Source: Ditylenchus dipsaci
Lineage: Eukaryota > Nematoda > Chromadorea > Rhabditida > Anguinidae
DNA length: 64,000 nucleotides
NCBI GenBank assembly: GCA_004194705.1
Contig: SADC01000842.1
Location: 248,001-312,000 of the forward strand
Reading direction: 5' to 3'
The notes under the pieces are model-generated. The model did not search any database. It had not been told where the DNA came from and was given only the letters and a program-made list of their open reading frames with translations. Every line of letters begins with the position of its first letter. Position 1 is the first letter of the stretch. Positions 40,916 through 52,629 of the stretch are shown one piece after another. A program made the position numbers and the translations under genes.

Positions 40916-42029
40916 TGGCCCAAGTATTAGGTCGTGTCAAAAGTTCGTTCGTTTTATTTCAAAAGCAATATTTGTGGCGTTGTGTTTTTACCATAGATTT
41001 TTTTTAACATTTTTCAAAAGTTTACCACTCGTTTTGTAGCCAAGATTCTCAGCTACAAAATGAGTGGTAAACGGCTGTAGGATGTTTCGTAAGAAGACAA
41101 TTTCGTAAGAGCGAACTTTCGTAAGAACGAACTTTCGTAATAAACATTTCGTGAGTAACAGTTTGGTAACAGCGAAAACTCGTAAGAAACTTTTTGTAAC
41201 AGCGAATTTTCGTAACGAATTTATTTCGTAAAAGGAAATAATCGAAATTTTTTTCACTTTTAATCAATTTTTCTAATTCAGGATTTCATCTGATTCATTT
41301 GTTTTGGCCTTTCTGTTACTGTTTCACACTTCGAACAGTTAATTATATGACTATTAACTGTATGAGCACAAAAGTTGGTAAGCAGAGGCAGGGATGAAGA
41401 TTTCGGTCTAACTAGGCCTATTTTAGGCCTATTTTGAGGCCTAAAATAGGCCTGCGAAAATTTGAATTAGGCCTAATCCTAACTAGGCCTTTTTTAGGCC
41501 TAGGCCTTTTAGGTCTGACTAGGCCTATTTTAGGCCTTTTTAGGCCTATTTTTTGGCGGGAATTTGAAATAATTGTATTTTTCAAAGAATTTTTTTGTGC
41601 TTTGTGACAAGGATAATACTTTTTTCCGACCCAATCCACGCTTTTTTCAAATTGTTTGTTGCTCAAGGCTAGGTTATTACTATTGGCATAATTATTTGGA
41701 CTAATTTCCGTAGTTCCTCTACTAATTCAACCTGTTTTCTTTCTTACAGTCAATATGTCTATATAGTATTTGGACTATGTCCGTCAGGTTTTTGACTACA
41801 AAGTTTGTTCGCAGCATAAGTGGCCTTAGAGCTAATGTTTTATATAAGTGTAATATACCATTCGACGCACAATTGTCTGGAGATGTGCCCTTCTCGAAAG
41901 TGCGAAACCATACTCCCAGCGAGCTATGAGCCTTGGAAGTAAATAATAATTTTTTGCTAGACAGAAAAATTAAAAAATTTAATTTTAAATTAGCACCTTT
42001 AGTTTTTGGTACCAAGAGGTGCTCTATCC

Positions 42030-42260
42030 ACCTGAAGGATACACCAATCACCTGAAGGTTTATAACTGCCTACAATATAACTTAACTCTCTTTAGGGTGA
42101 CCTATCTATACAGAGTACACCAATCATCTGTAGAGTACCTAAACTGCCTAGAAGCATCGTAAACTGATCAGCGCTACTTCATTCACCTGGAGGATACCCA
42201 AGTGGTGAAACATACTCTAACTGCCTGGAAGCTGCCAAACCGCCTGGAGTGTACCTGTTC
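42030..42260. repeat. Imperfect CACCTGAAGG / ACTGCCTGGAAGC repeats
   Basis: Diverged units of about 20-22 bases (CACCTGAAGGATACACCAAT, CATCTGTAGAGTACC, CACCTGGAGGATACC, ACTGCCTGGAAGCTGCC) occupy the centre of the 3.6 kb foldback. Confidence 0.5.
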
Positions 42261-43193
42261 TGCCTAATCAACTTGACTGGATTAAGCCCCAAAAGATACA
42301 CCAACTATCTAGATGTTACACGGATGTACACTGGATGTTATAATCTGCTTAAAAAACATGAACTAGCTGCTATGTGCCGTAATTACGGAAAATCTGTAAA
42401 GCTGGCTCAGCTTACCGGCTCGATCAGGGCCTCTACCGGAGGTATAATGGACCTGGATATTGTGTCAGACGGTAACCCTAACCACTCTGAGGGTATATGG
42501 ACTCCGTGGAAAGTACTGGACACTGGCTCCAGATTCGCGGAAAATTTGCGCTGAGTGTGGGCACCGGTGCCAAATGAGTAAATACGTCAGTAGCTGAAAA
42601 GAAAATTTGATGCCGGTGTCAATGTCCCATATGGCGAGATTCTGACGGTGGGTACTAGCGCTAAGTGCTGACACCAACCATATACAATAACGGCTCTGGA
42701 CACCGGCACCGGAAAATTGTCAAATTTGGCCTGGCAACCGATCAACTATTGGCTGTGATGATTAAAAAAGAGTATACTCTCCCTATAATTTACACGCTAC
42801 ATAATGTACTCTTCAGTTACCACCCTGCACGATTTCGACTTTATTGCTTTCTAACAAGGCGATGCCATGCCCTTTCAGGTTTCTTAGTCAGGTAAATGTC
42901 TCGTTCAAATTACACTTTTGCTTCATACAGCTTTCAAGCAAGCTGATTATGTGTATATGGTCATGTGAACTAAAGTATTTAACTGCAGTGAAAACTTCAA
43001 ATTATCTCTAATGGAATTGATTATAGACCACTTATTAAATTAAACATCATCTTATTCAAGGGTACTAGAAAAAAATACAAAATGGGCAAGAGAATACTCC
43101 ACAAATCGCGCTTGATGAACAATTGGTGGAAAATCTAGCCAGTGCTTCGAAAATTCCAAAATCTCATTATTTGCATATGCTGTGTTCAGTGTG

Positions 43194-43400
43194 GTAAATC
43201 CACCGGTGGATCCACCCATGGGCGTAGCTAGGGGGGGCTGAGGGGCTATAGCCCCCCCCCGTCAGGTTTTTCGAAAAAAATTGTTAATTAAAAACATAAA
43301 CTCGAAAACGGTGTAGGAAAATGACCTCTCGGGGGCTTTAGCCCCCCCCCCCCCCCCCCCCGTCAGATTTTCTGGCTACGCCTCTGGATCCACCGGTGGT
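43194..43400. mobile_element. G/C-run MITE (GGGCGTAGCTAGGGGGGG)
   Basis: ATGGGCGTAGCTAGGGGGGG opens and TTCTGGCTACGCCTCTGG closes; GCCCCCCCC...GTCAGGTTTTT words lie in both halves. GATCCACCGGTGG flanks appear on both sides. A GCGTAGC tip is common among hAT-type MITEs, but the class here is uncertain. Confidence 0.65.
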
Positions 43401-44964
43401 GGTGGGAATTTTGGGTAGCCACCGGTAGCGGTGCCGGTGTGTGGCTGCCAACAAATTACAAGGCTAGAGTGAAGAAAAATAAAATAGGAAACCCGTGAAT
43501 CTGACAGTGACAAAATCATTGATTGGTTTTGGTTTGCTTTAATACCTGAACAAGCAAAAGTACAGATGAATATTAACTGTAAAAAAGAAACAGGTTGAAT
43601 TAGTAGAGGAACTACGGAAATTAGTCCAAATTATTATGCCAATCGTAATAACCTAGCCTTGAGCAACAAACAATTTGAAAAAAGCGTGGATTTGGGTCGG
43701 AAAAAGTATTATCCTTGTCACAAAGCACAAAAAATTCTTTGAAAAATACAATTATTTCAAATTCCCGCCAAAAATAGGCCTAAAAAGGCCTAAAATAGGC
43801 CTAGTCAGACCTAAAAGGCCTAGGCCTAAAAAAGGCCTAGTTAGGACTAGGCCTAACTCAAATTTTGCAGGCCTATTTTGGGAATCCCAGCTATCAAGGA
43901 AAAGGCCTAGTTAGACCGAAATCCTCATCCCTGAGCAGAGGTCATATGACTGAAAATTTTGATAATTAGTTGACCCGCAGATCTTTCATCCGTTAGGAGA
44001 GCAGCAGAAATACCTAAAGGCATGGTGAAAGACTCTGAGCTAGGATTCATATATTGTATACTACACATAGATGATTACCATTAGTAGTAGCATGTATGCT
44101 GCAGTAGGTAAGTTGATGGGATGAATTTTTTTACCAGTGGTTCGTTTCCACCCTCTGACTGTTTTATTTTTTTCTTGACTTTTTTTGGTCAAAAATCACA
44201 GAAGCTATAAGAAACATCAAAGTAGGATCAAAAAGCAAAAAAAAGCAACTTAACATATCACTAATGTTACTGAAAACCGCGTTACGAAAGAGCTTGTTAC
44301 AAAAATTCGTTGTTACGAAAAAATTTCTTACGAAAATTCGCTTTTACGAAATTGTCTCGTTACGAAACTTCCTACAGCCTGGTAAACTTTTGAAAAATGT
44401 TTAAAAAATCTATGGTAAAACACAACGCCACAATATTGCTTTTGAAATAAAACGACAGAACTTTTGACACGACCTAATATTTTTCCTTTTTGAAATGGCT
44501 GTAACTTGGTTATTTGCCAACATTTGAACGAGATCTTTTTTTTTATCATGAAGAGGAGATCGGGCAATTTTGTTGATACCAAATGTCTATGTTTGTGCTA
44601 AAGAATTTGTTTGCATTATTGTTTTTAGAAAATGGTCTTTACTGTGCAAGAAAAAGCATTTTGTGTGGTCGAATTTGGCATGTTGGGGAGTTCCAAATGA
44701 ATCGTTCCTCGACAATCTCGTCTTTTGCGATGAAGCATCATCTACATTTTGGCATTCTGTTTGTAACGATTCGGAAGAAATCTTAAACCAAGTTTCCAAC
44801 TTTTACATTTAATGGAAGGGCTGAAGGGTTTTATACTTCGGGAAGCTTTGATTTTCATGTAATGTTTTGGCAGCATGACAGCATCTCATCCGACAATCTG
44901 GAAGCTTATTGAAGGGCTCCGAAAGGAATTTGCTTTGTGTCAGCAGCGAGTAGCGGCATATTGG

Positions 44965-45835
44965 GCTTGAGTATAGAATCCCCCCCCCCCCCCACGGCGA
45001 CTGATCAGATCGAAAAGATAAGATCATATTCGTGTTCTCGACCCGATTTCATGAGAAAGCCGGCTGTTTTTTTGGTTCTGAGAAAAAAAATTTCGCTCCA
45101 CAGGGGGGGGGTATCATGTTTTTTTAGTCAAAATTTGAAAAATTGAATTGGCGCCTTTTGAATTTTATAGGGATTAAGGGCTGTATAGGGAGGGAAGGGA
45201 ATAAAAGGGGGCCACTAATGACTAAGGGCCCACTAACAAGAAGATGTTGAACATAGTTTTGAATACTGGGGCCTACCGCATAAATAAACTCTGGTATGCA
45301 TGCTTTTTCATGCATCCAGAGTCACTTTCGAGTGATTTGTGTCTAAGGTATGTGGGTGTGCGCATCTCAACTCCAAGCCCCTGCGCCCCGAAGGGCGCGC
45401 AGGAGCTTGAGAGTTAGAGATGCGCGCACTCACTTACCTTAGACATGATTCCGAGAAGTACTCTTGACCATAAAATGAATATAGAGTATCTTCTTGCCAC
45501 GGCCCAGTTGAAAAACATGGTGAGGCAGTCGAAGAATACAGATATTTAAATTTATAATGTTCTGCCATAAAAGTGGCCCCCTTCATTCCTTCCCCTCCCA
45601 ATACAGCCCTCAATCCCTTTAAAATTCAAAAGGCGCCAATTCAAATTTTCAAGTTTTGACTAAAAACCATGATAATCCCACCCCCCTGTGGTTCGAAAAT
45701 TTTTTTCTCTCAGAATTAAAAAACAGCCGGCTTTCTCATGAAATCGGGGTTGAGAAACACGAATATGATGTTATCTCCTCGATCTGATCAGTCCCCGTGG
45801 GGGGGGGGTGGTTCTATACTGCAACCGCATATTGG
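44965..45835. mobile_element. Foldback element carrying a family A repeat in its centre
   Basis: CGACTGATCAGATCGA near 44996 mirrors TCGATCTGATCAGTCC near 45779. GAGAAAGCCGGCTG and CAGCCGGCTTTCTC, and AATTGGCGCCTTTTGAATTT and AAATTCAAAAGGCGCCAATT, extend the arms, which are about 270 bases long and end in C or G runs. The centre, 45255-45490, is a family A copy. Confidence 0.75.
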
Positions 45836-46250
45836 GCGGGCAAACACACCAAGAAGAGCTATTGCTTATCGACACGCAAATGAGCGGATCAAAAAGGTTG
45901 TTGGCCGCTACCATGAGATTTCAACAAAGGTGGACTGTTTAAAAGCGATAGCAATTAATCTAGGAAGTGTAACAATTAACTCTTCTCGTATTTTTTCAGA
46001 CTCAGTCATAGCTTCAGTTCACTTTTAGTGCTCGCTGAGGATCGTGACCTTGATTGTCGTGGTAAAAGCGAGGCTATACTGCAACCGCAAATTCACCTAA
46101 TGCCCTTCTTTCCTGACATTATTTCGACAAACGGTTTTTTGCGTTATGGCATATAATTTCAATAAAACCATTTATGATTGACCGCAAATTTACTGTGGAA
46201 AAAATAAATTTGCTAGGGGTAATCAGTATTTATTTTGCGAAAATTTTTGC

Positions 46251-46405
46251 GAAAATCGATTGAGCGGATCATAAACCCAGTCCTATGGGCTTAATCGCTC
46301 AGAATTCTAGGTTTCGGGTGGTTTTGAGTGGTTCCGGATAGAATTCTGAGCGATTAAGACCATCGAATTGGAATTGTGATCCGCTCAATCGATTTTTCGC
46401 AAAAA
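46251..46405. mobile_element. Hairpin MITE (TGAGCGGATC...GATCCGCTCA)
   Basis: CGATTGAGCGGATCA mirrors TGATCCGCTCAATCG, and GCTTAATCGCTCAGAATTCT mirrors AGAATTCTGAGCGATTAAG. A related core lies inside the element at 56534-57081. 46490-46640 adds direct repeats of AAATTTACTGGGGAAA. Confidence 0.7.
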
Positions 46406-46654
46406 CTTTACTCTTTTAAGTAAACCCTCAAAAAACCAACTTTCAGGGGCGTCTGGCTATTCTGGGGTGGGATTTTGACCAGTTGAATATATTTTTTCAC
46501 TGAAACATTCAAATTCCCGTAAAATTTACTGGGGAAAATACAAATTTACTGGGGGAAATCACTATTTTGTTTGAAATTCAAATTTACTGGGGAAAGAATT
46601 TGCTAGGGGTAATCAGTATTTTGGGGGCGTAATCGTTTTGCAATAAAACTTTTG

Positions 46655-46870
46655 CCAATGAGATCACTTAGCCAATGGTATGTTTTCGCTGATTGCATGT
46701 TTTATCGAGTACTCTTGTTCTCTTGTCAAGCAAATCCCCACTCATTTTGTAGCTCATCTCACTGGCTACAAAATGACTGGTGATTCGACAGACAAGGAGT
46801 ACAAAATATTTGAGAAAAGAAGCTATTCGTGAAAACAGACCATTGACGAAGTTATCTCATTGGCAAAAAG
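46655..46870. repeat. Inverted repeat (TTTTGCCAATGAGAT)
   Basis: TTTTGCCAATGAGATCACTT near 46658 mirrors GTTATCTCATTGGCAAAAA near 46870; CATTTTGTAGC / GCTACAAAATG forms the central pair. Confidence 0.6.
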
Positions 46871-47123
46871 ATTACGCCCCATATTTTGGTGTGTGATTTC
46901 AATTACTATAATTTTCACTAGAATTTTGAATTTCTATTGGATTTTCCAATGCCATAGTACAGCAGCCGAATGGCATTGTGTTCCAAGGTTTTTCCTCTTC
47001 TGGAAAGTCGATTGTTTGAGAGGCTTCTCTAGAAATTCTTATTTTTGGTCTGTTTGTTGTTAAGCCTAGTGATTAGTCCCCTTATTTTTTTATGAAATAT
47101 TCACTACTTAAATTTCAGAAAAT

Positions 47124-49029
47124 ATGAATTCTGAAGAATTAACTACTCAAAGTGAAAACGGTTTTTCTTCTCCTCACTCCGAGATGCACAATAAGGCTCC
47201 AGTGAGAGCGCGTACCTGGATTAGGTGAGTGATCTAAGTTGTTATAATATTTTCACAAGAAAATCTATTCGTTTGCCTAACTTACTATAAAGGACTTATT
47301 GTTTTTATAGATTGAATGTCGGTGGAAGGTTAGTTGTTATTACTGTAACGGTCTTACCATATAGCCCATTATTTATTAGATTTTCCAAACCACCCGACAA
47401 ACACTTTGCCGGGAATCCAGCTCATTTCTTGCCCGACTGTGCCAAGAAGAGCAAGATTTACCAAGTGAAATGGTACACTATTATATCTTTCTAATGCAAA
47501 GCATGCTAATAACCATTGCAGGACGAGACTGGGTCCTATCTCATAGATCGAGATTGCGACTACTTTTCACTGTGCTGAACTATCTGCGTCACGGAAGTTG
47601 GTGCTAGACAAAGGCTTTCTGAAGAGGGTTCGGGATTTAGATCATTAGTCAATCATCTTCCTATCTCCAATTTAAGGTGTACTCGAAGAAGCTGAGTTCT
47701 ATAACTTGCCTCGTCTGATCTCACTATGCAACGAGAGAATTTCTGAACGCGAAAAGATCAAGAAAGGAGTGGTCAGTGGCTTTAATTATTATTTGTTATT
47801 TAAATTATTGTCCATCTTTTTCCAAATTATGCATTCAGACAAAACACGTATATCGAGTGCTTCAATGTCACGAAGAAGAGCTGACCAGTGTCGTCTCTGC
47901 TATGCATGTTTTCAGACCAAAATGTTGTAGACTCAAAAAGTTTACACAAAGTATTTAGGTCTGATGGCTGGAAATTTGAGCAGGTAAAAACTTTTTTGGA
48001 TTTTTGTTTTAATTTTTTTTCAATTCGATATAAAAAGAACTTATTGCGTTGCTAATTATGAGCGAAAACTTTACTAAAGCAATGCAATCTAATTTACTCA
48101 GGGCATCTATCTATATTGATAAGTTATAAGGTTGAAACAAAAACTAAACTAAAGCAAAATATGACAAGGGAACCAAGGTGAATAGGATGGGCGGATAGGA
48201 GGGTCACAAGTTAGGACCCTCATATCCGCCTATCCATTGCGTTCATCTGGGACTCCCAACACAAAACGCGGTGATTATCTTTTTTCACCCAAAAAACGGA
48301 AAAGAAACTAACAGAGCCTTTTGCTGGGTGTTTAAAAATTTTGAGCTAGTTTTCAAACTAAAAGTTTGAAATTTGGAGATAGGGACTCTGAATTTATCAC
48401 GATTTCAATTTTACAGTTGGTTCCTATTGGTTCATTCCACTCTAGTGAGTTGCATCCAGAATATCTGTGCGTTGTAAGTTACTGCTTATGCAGGGTGTCC
48501 CAAGAAATTTGAAATAACTTGAATGGCCATAACTTTTTGTATAAGTCAAATTCCGTAAATCGGTCGAAGGAAAAATAGACATATACTGAGAAGTACACTA
48601 AGGAAAATATATAATTTTTCTGGTGTGCGATGTCAAAACACGATTTTCGCTTGGTCCATGTGGTTCAGTCTTTGCCCATTCAGAAGCCATCAACATAGCA
48701 GGACGCAACCACTGGGAGGATCAAGCAAAAATCATATTTTTGACATTGCATATCAAAAAATTTTACATTTTTCCTAAGTTGATTAGCCTTGACAGATTTA
48801 CGAAATTCGACTTCTACAAAAAGTTATGCCTTTCAAAGGGTTTCAAATTTCTTGTGACACCCTGTATCAATGGGTAATTTTCAAGGCTTCAAAATTTTAT
48901 TATTCAGGTGTCTCGGGAATACCCCGAACCAGAAATGCTTCCATGAATTATGAGGGGTCTGACAGAGCACAATTCCTCCAGAAAAAGCAATGCGTTAGTC
49001 AATTAAACCTTTGTCTAAATACAGCTTAG
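47124..49029 (+). CDS. KCTD5: KCTD2/5/17-like BTB protein, Cullin-3 adaptor
   Basis: Exons: 47124-47224, an 18-base exon 47311-47328 (LNVGG), about 47395-47470 (TTRQTLCRESSSFLARLCQE), 47522 to about 47625 (DETGSYLIDRD, then LNYLRHG and KLVLDKGFLK), 47676 to about 47771 (VLEEAEFYNLPRLISL), 47839 to about 47919 (TKHVYRVLQCHEEELT), 47958-47981 (SDGWKFEQ), 48417-48472 (LVPIGSFHSSELHPEYLCVV) and 48909-49029. The BTB/T1 fold and the C-terminal block follow KCTD5 in order. Family members form pentamers and recruit substrates to Cullin-3 E3 ligase. Frame breaks occur at about 47395, 47568, 47592 and 48930. A MITE fills the last intron. Confidence 0.9.
48491..48868. mobile_element. MITE with GCAGGGTGTCCCAAGAAATT ends
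   Basis: TGCAGGGTGTCCCAAGAAAT mirrors ATTTCTTGTGACACCCTGTA, and AAGTCAAATTCCGTAAATC mirrors GATTTACGAAATTCGACTT. The layout matches 551-891 (ATGGCTGTAAC / GGCCATAACTT next to the tip), though sequences differ. It occupies the final intron of the KCTD5-like gene. Confidence 0.8.
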
Positions 49030-50254
49030 CAATTTGTTTCCTTTCAGAGAATTGACCCATGTAGTTAGACACTGGTGCATTGCATCTAAAGCTGCAATTC
49101 TAAAAACAATAGTCAATCTCCTGTACAAATGTTACTCCAAAAAGCTTTCTATTATCGATTTCGAGTGCTGTTGGTGTTTGCAATGATATTTTTGTCTTGA
49201 AATATTGGATTTTTTCAAAGTTATGTTCTTCATCTAGTCTGGTCTAAATAATTTTCAAAAGTAACGCAAAGAGCGAAATGACTAAATAATAGCTTGATTC
49301 TTTTGATTTTGTTATTTTGCGCTTTGGTTGTTGATTCATTTTAGAATTGCATAAGCAAGGTAAATTGGTTAGGCTGACCCAGAGCAACATTATTTCTTGA
49401 ATACTATTTATTTTGTTTATATAAGTTACGAAAACCTTGCTTTTTCTTCTACTTCTGTTGTGCCATTGAAATTCAAAATCAATTCTTTCCGCAAGAATGC
49501 GTGTGTGTGCATGTGTTGGTTGTTGCTTCAATTCGCATAATTCAACTTATATATGAAGTCAAGTCATTATAACCAGGGCCTCCTCTAGTTTGTTATATCC
49601 GCTGGTTCCAACAATTTTTAACCCTGATTTCCGGAAATTGCGACTCACCGGTGTTTTAGAGGACAATTTTAATAACGACCCGTGAAGTCTAAATCGCTGC
49701 GATTTTTAGGATCAGACTATTAAAAATAACTGATAAAAGACTTCGAAAATCAGAGTAAAAAAGTAAACCCCAGTGGATGAGCGAATTTCGGGGGGTGCAG
49801 AGTTATCGGAACTCAAATGTACTGGACAATTTTTCACAATTCCTATTTAAATTTTTTTGTGCGATAAAAAATTTTCTCATGCGAAATAAACATTTTAACC
49901 GAATTTGTTATTTTTTAAATACGATAAAAATACAAATACACAAATTGGATTTGAGCAAACAACCTATCCAGAAAACAAGCCTGCCATTGAGGTCATTCTA
50001 GTTCTGAAATATGAAAACACCTCTGCAGAGTTTTTTTTCGTTTGCACATTTCAAAAGTTACAGAAATTTATTTCATTGAGCGATTTATGTCAAATAAGAG
50101 TCCTGTTGCGCTGAAAACAGATGTTTGACTATCAAACACTCTTAGATATAAACGCCCTTTTACTACTATCACAACACAAATAACTGTAGAGAGCGGTCAA
50201 GCCTTGCTATTTTATGCTCAAACATTGTCCTACTACTAAAAAAGGGTGCTTACA
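49030..50254. other. Gene-free stretch
   Basis: A+T-rich, with short frames only (for example 49244-49531 minus and 49777-50114 plus) that show no recognisable domain. No clear repeat seen. Confidence 0.35.
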
Positions 50255-52148
50255 ATGATGGTTTTATTTCAAAGACTTTTCTATATGACTTTACTTCTGG
50301 TACTAGCTATTAGTCAGTCTGCTTTTCAAATCCGCGCTTGTGTATCTATTCCCACTACATCAACAACCACGGATATAGGTGAGATTTCAAAAATTTATTA
50401 TTGTTTTTGTGGACTTGGATATGGATGCCCTGTATTCGTTTACTATAATATATCATTGTTTTATATAATTGAGCAAAATTTTGTTAGTGCAAGAGGACGC
50501 CGTGTTGGACACTACAGAGCCGACGGCAATAGTAGCGACCTCTCCCCAAGCTTCAGCTCTAATACAGTTGAACCAAAGAATGCGGTCGCCAAACACAACT
50601 ATTTCCAATAATAATATTTTGGCCGAAAGTCACTTGAACATCACTATTCCGACTAAAAAGTTGATTTCTGCAAAACAAGCCAACCTGACCTTCGAAGAGT
50701 GGAAAGTGGATAATAAGGTGACATTTTTTTGGTTATTGTTATATTTAGTAAATTTTTTACTTATTGGAACAACAGGCGACTAACCGCCAGTTTTACTCTC
50801 GCACTTTTACCACGTATTTTTGATGTTACCGTAAAGCTCTAATAAGTAACTCGTCACAAGTGACAAAATGTTTATAACATTTATTTTTAAATGTCTTTGT
50901 TGAGCCATTTTTTGTTCACAACTAAGCATTGCGATGTAAAAAATGTAATGCAAACTATTTGGAATCATAAGCAAAAATGATCGCAATGCAGATTACAAAC
51001 ACGAATAAATAATAAATAAAGCTTCGACTCTTGTAACTATAAAAAAAATTGACCCTAGTAGCGAATACCCCCATCCAAACAATTTTCACCTTTTTTACTT
51101 TAGTAAAAAGTACCCAAATTTATGTCCCAGACCCGGAAAATGTGCGCAAACTCTTTATTAGTCACAACTTTCGTACGCTGGCCTACCCCAAGCCTAAGGC
51201 TAAGCCTAAACTTGTTGTTTGCAAGGGTAGTTACAGCAATTTTAAAAGGTCGGATTCTTGGGGGGGGGGTATTCGCTACTAGCGCCAAAAATTTCAAAGA
51301 TTTTAGATGGAAAAACTGCTGGGAATAGAGCGCCCTGTAATGCCTATCTTGGTCAAGAAGACTACAAAGGAAAACCCTAAGGTTGGACCGAAAGATATTT
51401 CACTCTTATTTTCAGACCCCAGCTGGAAACTTAAAATCGCTCCGGCAGTAAGTTGGACGTAAGTGTGATTAATTTTTTTGATAAAAGTTAAATTCGGACT
51501 GTTTTGCCATTAGTGGGCTTTGAAAAAAACTTGCTTTTTTCGTCATCAAAGTGACTTTTGAGGTATTGCAATCCAGCGTGTGGAAGTGGAGACCAAGCGA
51601 TTGATCTGGAAAATGCTTTTGAAAATGCCCATGCCGATGTGCTCAGTGGGTAAGTTGACTAGAAAAACTGGGCTTTCAATTCGAAAGAAATTGTTGCTTA
51701 ACTCTGGCAAGTAGCCATCGTTTAATTCAGATAAATGTTGCCTTGTCGAGTGTCAATCTGGCACCCCTGCATGAGCACAATGTCCGACTGATCTTCATCC
51801 CACCAAACACGTTGTTAGAAGAGTTTGGCAACTTCACCGACAAAAACAATACTAAATACCGTGTCAAAGACAGGATTGTGCGCTATTCCATCCACAAACA
51901 GGGGACACCACCCTTATAGATGAATACTCTGTCAAGGTTACATATTCTGAACAGTATATTCAATTACCAAACATATTTTAGGCGAGCATATCTATCACCT
52001 CCAATTATGTATTGAGTGCTTATTTGTGGAACAAGATCTCAACTACATTTGCTTCATTTTTGAGAAGAGAACGGCATGTTCATTTTTATTCCCCTCCTAA
52101 AATGACTTCTTACAAAAATTCCAATGTCTCGTTTTCTTTGTTAATTTG
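50255..52148 (+). CDS. Unrecognised protein with signal peptide
   Basis: The first exon runs from ATG at 50255 to about 50379 and gives MMVLFQRLFYMTLLLVLAIS, a clear signal peptide, followed by a Thr-rich stretch. Later exons: about 50488-50717 (Ser/Thr/Asn-rich with N-glycosylation sequons NTT and NIT, ending LTFEEWKVDNK), 51308-51455, 51576-51650 (ACGSGDQAIDLENAFENAHA), 51731-51948 (NVALSSVNLAPLHEHNVRL, FGNFTDKNNTKYRVKDRIV) and 51982-52148 (stop). One frame change near the CAGGGGAC word at 51899 is needed to join the last two. The protein is probably secreted or membrane-bound. I do not recognise the family. Confidence 0.5.
51049..51300. repeat. Interspersed repeat, second copy of the 26.5 kb element
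   Basis: CTAAGCCTAAACTTGTTGTT and TTGGGGGGGGGTATTCGCTA match 26500-26605. It lies in an intron of the signal-peptide gene; the open frames here are not conserved. Confidence 0.5.
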
Positions 52149-52385
52149 AAATTGTTTGGTTTTGTATATTATTAGGAGCCACAAATTTTTTTATGATGGA
52201 TTTTTTCATTTCTAAATACATGCTTTAATAATAATAAAAATCTCTGCGAAAGCTCACGTTCTTAACTACAAAACGAGTGGTCAACTTTAAAACAACGTTC
52301 ATAAATTTTGTAAAAAAAACACGATTCCCCAAAAATTCAGTTTGAAAAAGTGAGTAGGAGCTTTCCGGACAGCCTGATATATGCT

Positions 52386-52628
52386 TAAAGGGGCATACCA
52401 GCGCGTTACACTGCGATTGAGGCGGAACCAGAGATTTCTTTTTCTCATGACCGTTTTCTGTAAGCGTTCTACCTGATCCAACGAAAATTTTCTGCCTACT
52501 TTTTAAAGTAGGATAAGGTCATAAATATCGGATTTGACATGAAACCAGTAAAAACAAGGAAGATTTTTGAATAACTGCTGGTCCCCGCTTCAATTTGCAG
52601 TGTAACGCGCTGGTATGCCCTTTTAAAG
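52386..52628. mobile_element. MITE with AAAGGGGCATACCAGCGCGT tips
   Basis: TTAAAGGGGCATACCAGCGC at the left mirrors GCGCTGGTATGCCCTTTTAA at the right (one-base run difference). CACTGCGATTGAGGCGG and CGCTTCAATTTGCAGTG continue inward. The tip AAAGGGGCATRCC is shared with 62692-62933. Confidence 0.8.
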
Positions 52629-52629
52629 C

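Larger units (their letters stand above)
40905..44510. mobile_element. 3.6 kb nested foldback element with two minisatellites per arm
   Basis: The outer arms 40920-41055 and 44380-44485 mirror each other (GGTCGTGTCAAAAGTTCG against GAACTTTTGACACGACC). Next inward are arrays of TTTCGTAAGAGCGAAC-like units (41080-41240) and their complement (44270-44370). Then come AGGCCTA arrays (41420-41545) with complement (43775-43915), each joined to about 190 bases of unique mirrored sequence (AACAAACAATTTGAAAAAAG). The centre, 41745-43590, includes CACCTGAAGGATACACC-like words and an inserted G-run MITE. No transposase was recognised. Confidence 0.75.

Noticed and set aside
40771..41267. Frames across the TTGTCGCGCGACAA cluster and TTTCGTAAGA array
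   Set aside because: Repeat-driven, with no domain or splice support.
44570..44812. Frame with LDNLVFCDEASSTFWHS, faintly like a DDE transposase segment
   Set aside because: The resemblance is limited to a few residues around DEAS, no second catalytic motif follows, and the region abuts a foldback end. It is too weak to call a transposase.
45738..46028. Frame with RAIAYRHANERIKKVVGRYH, helix-rich
   Set aside because: It starts inside a foldback arm and has no supporting domain beyond basic helices. It might be a transposon remnant but cannot be supported.
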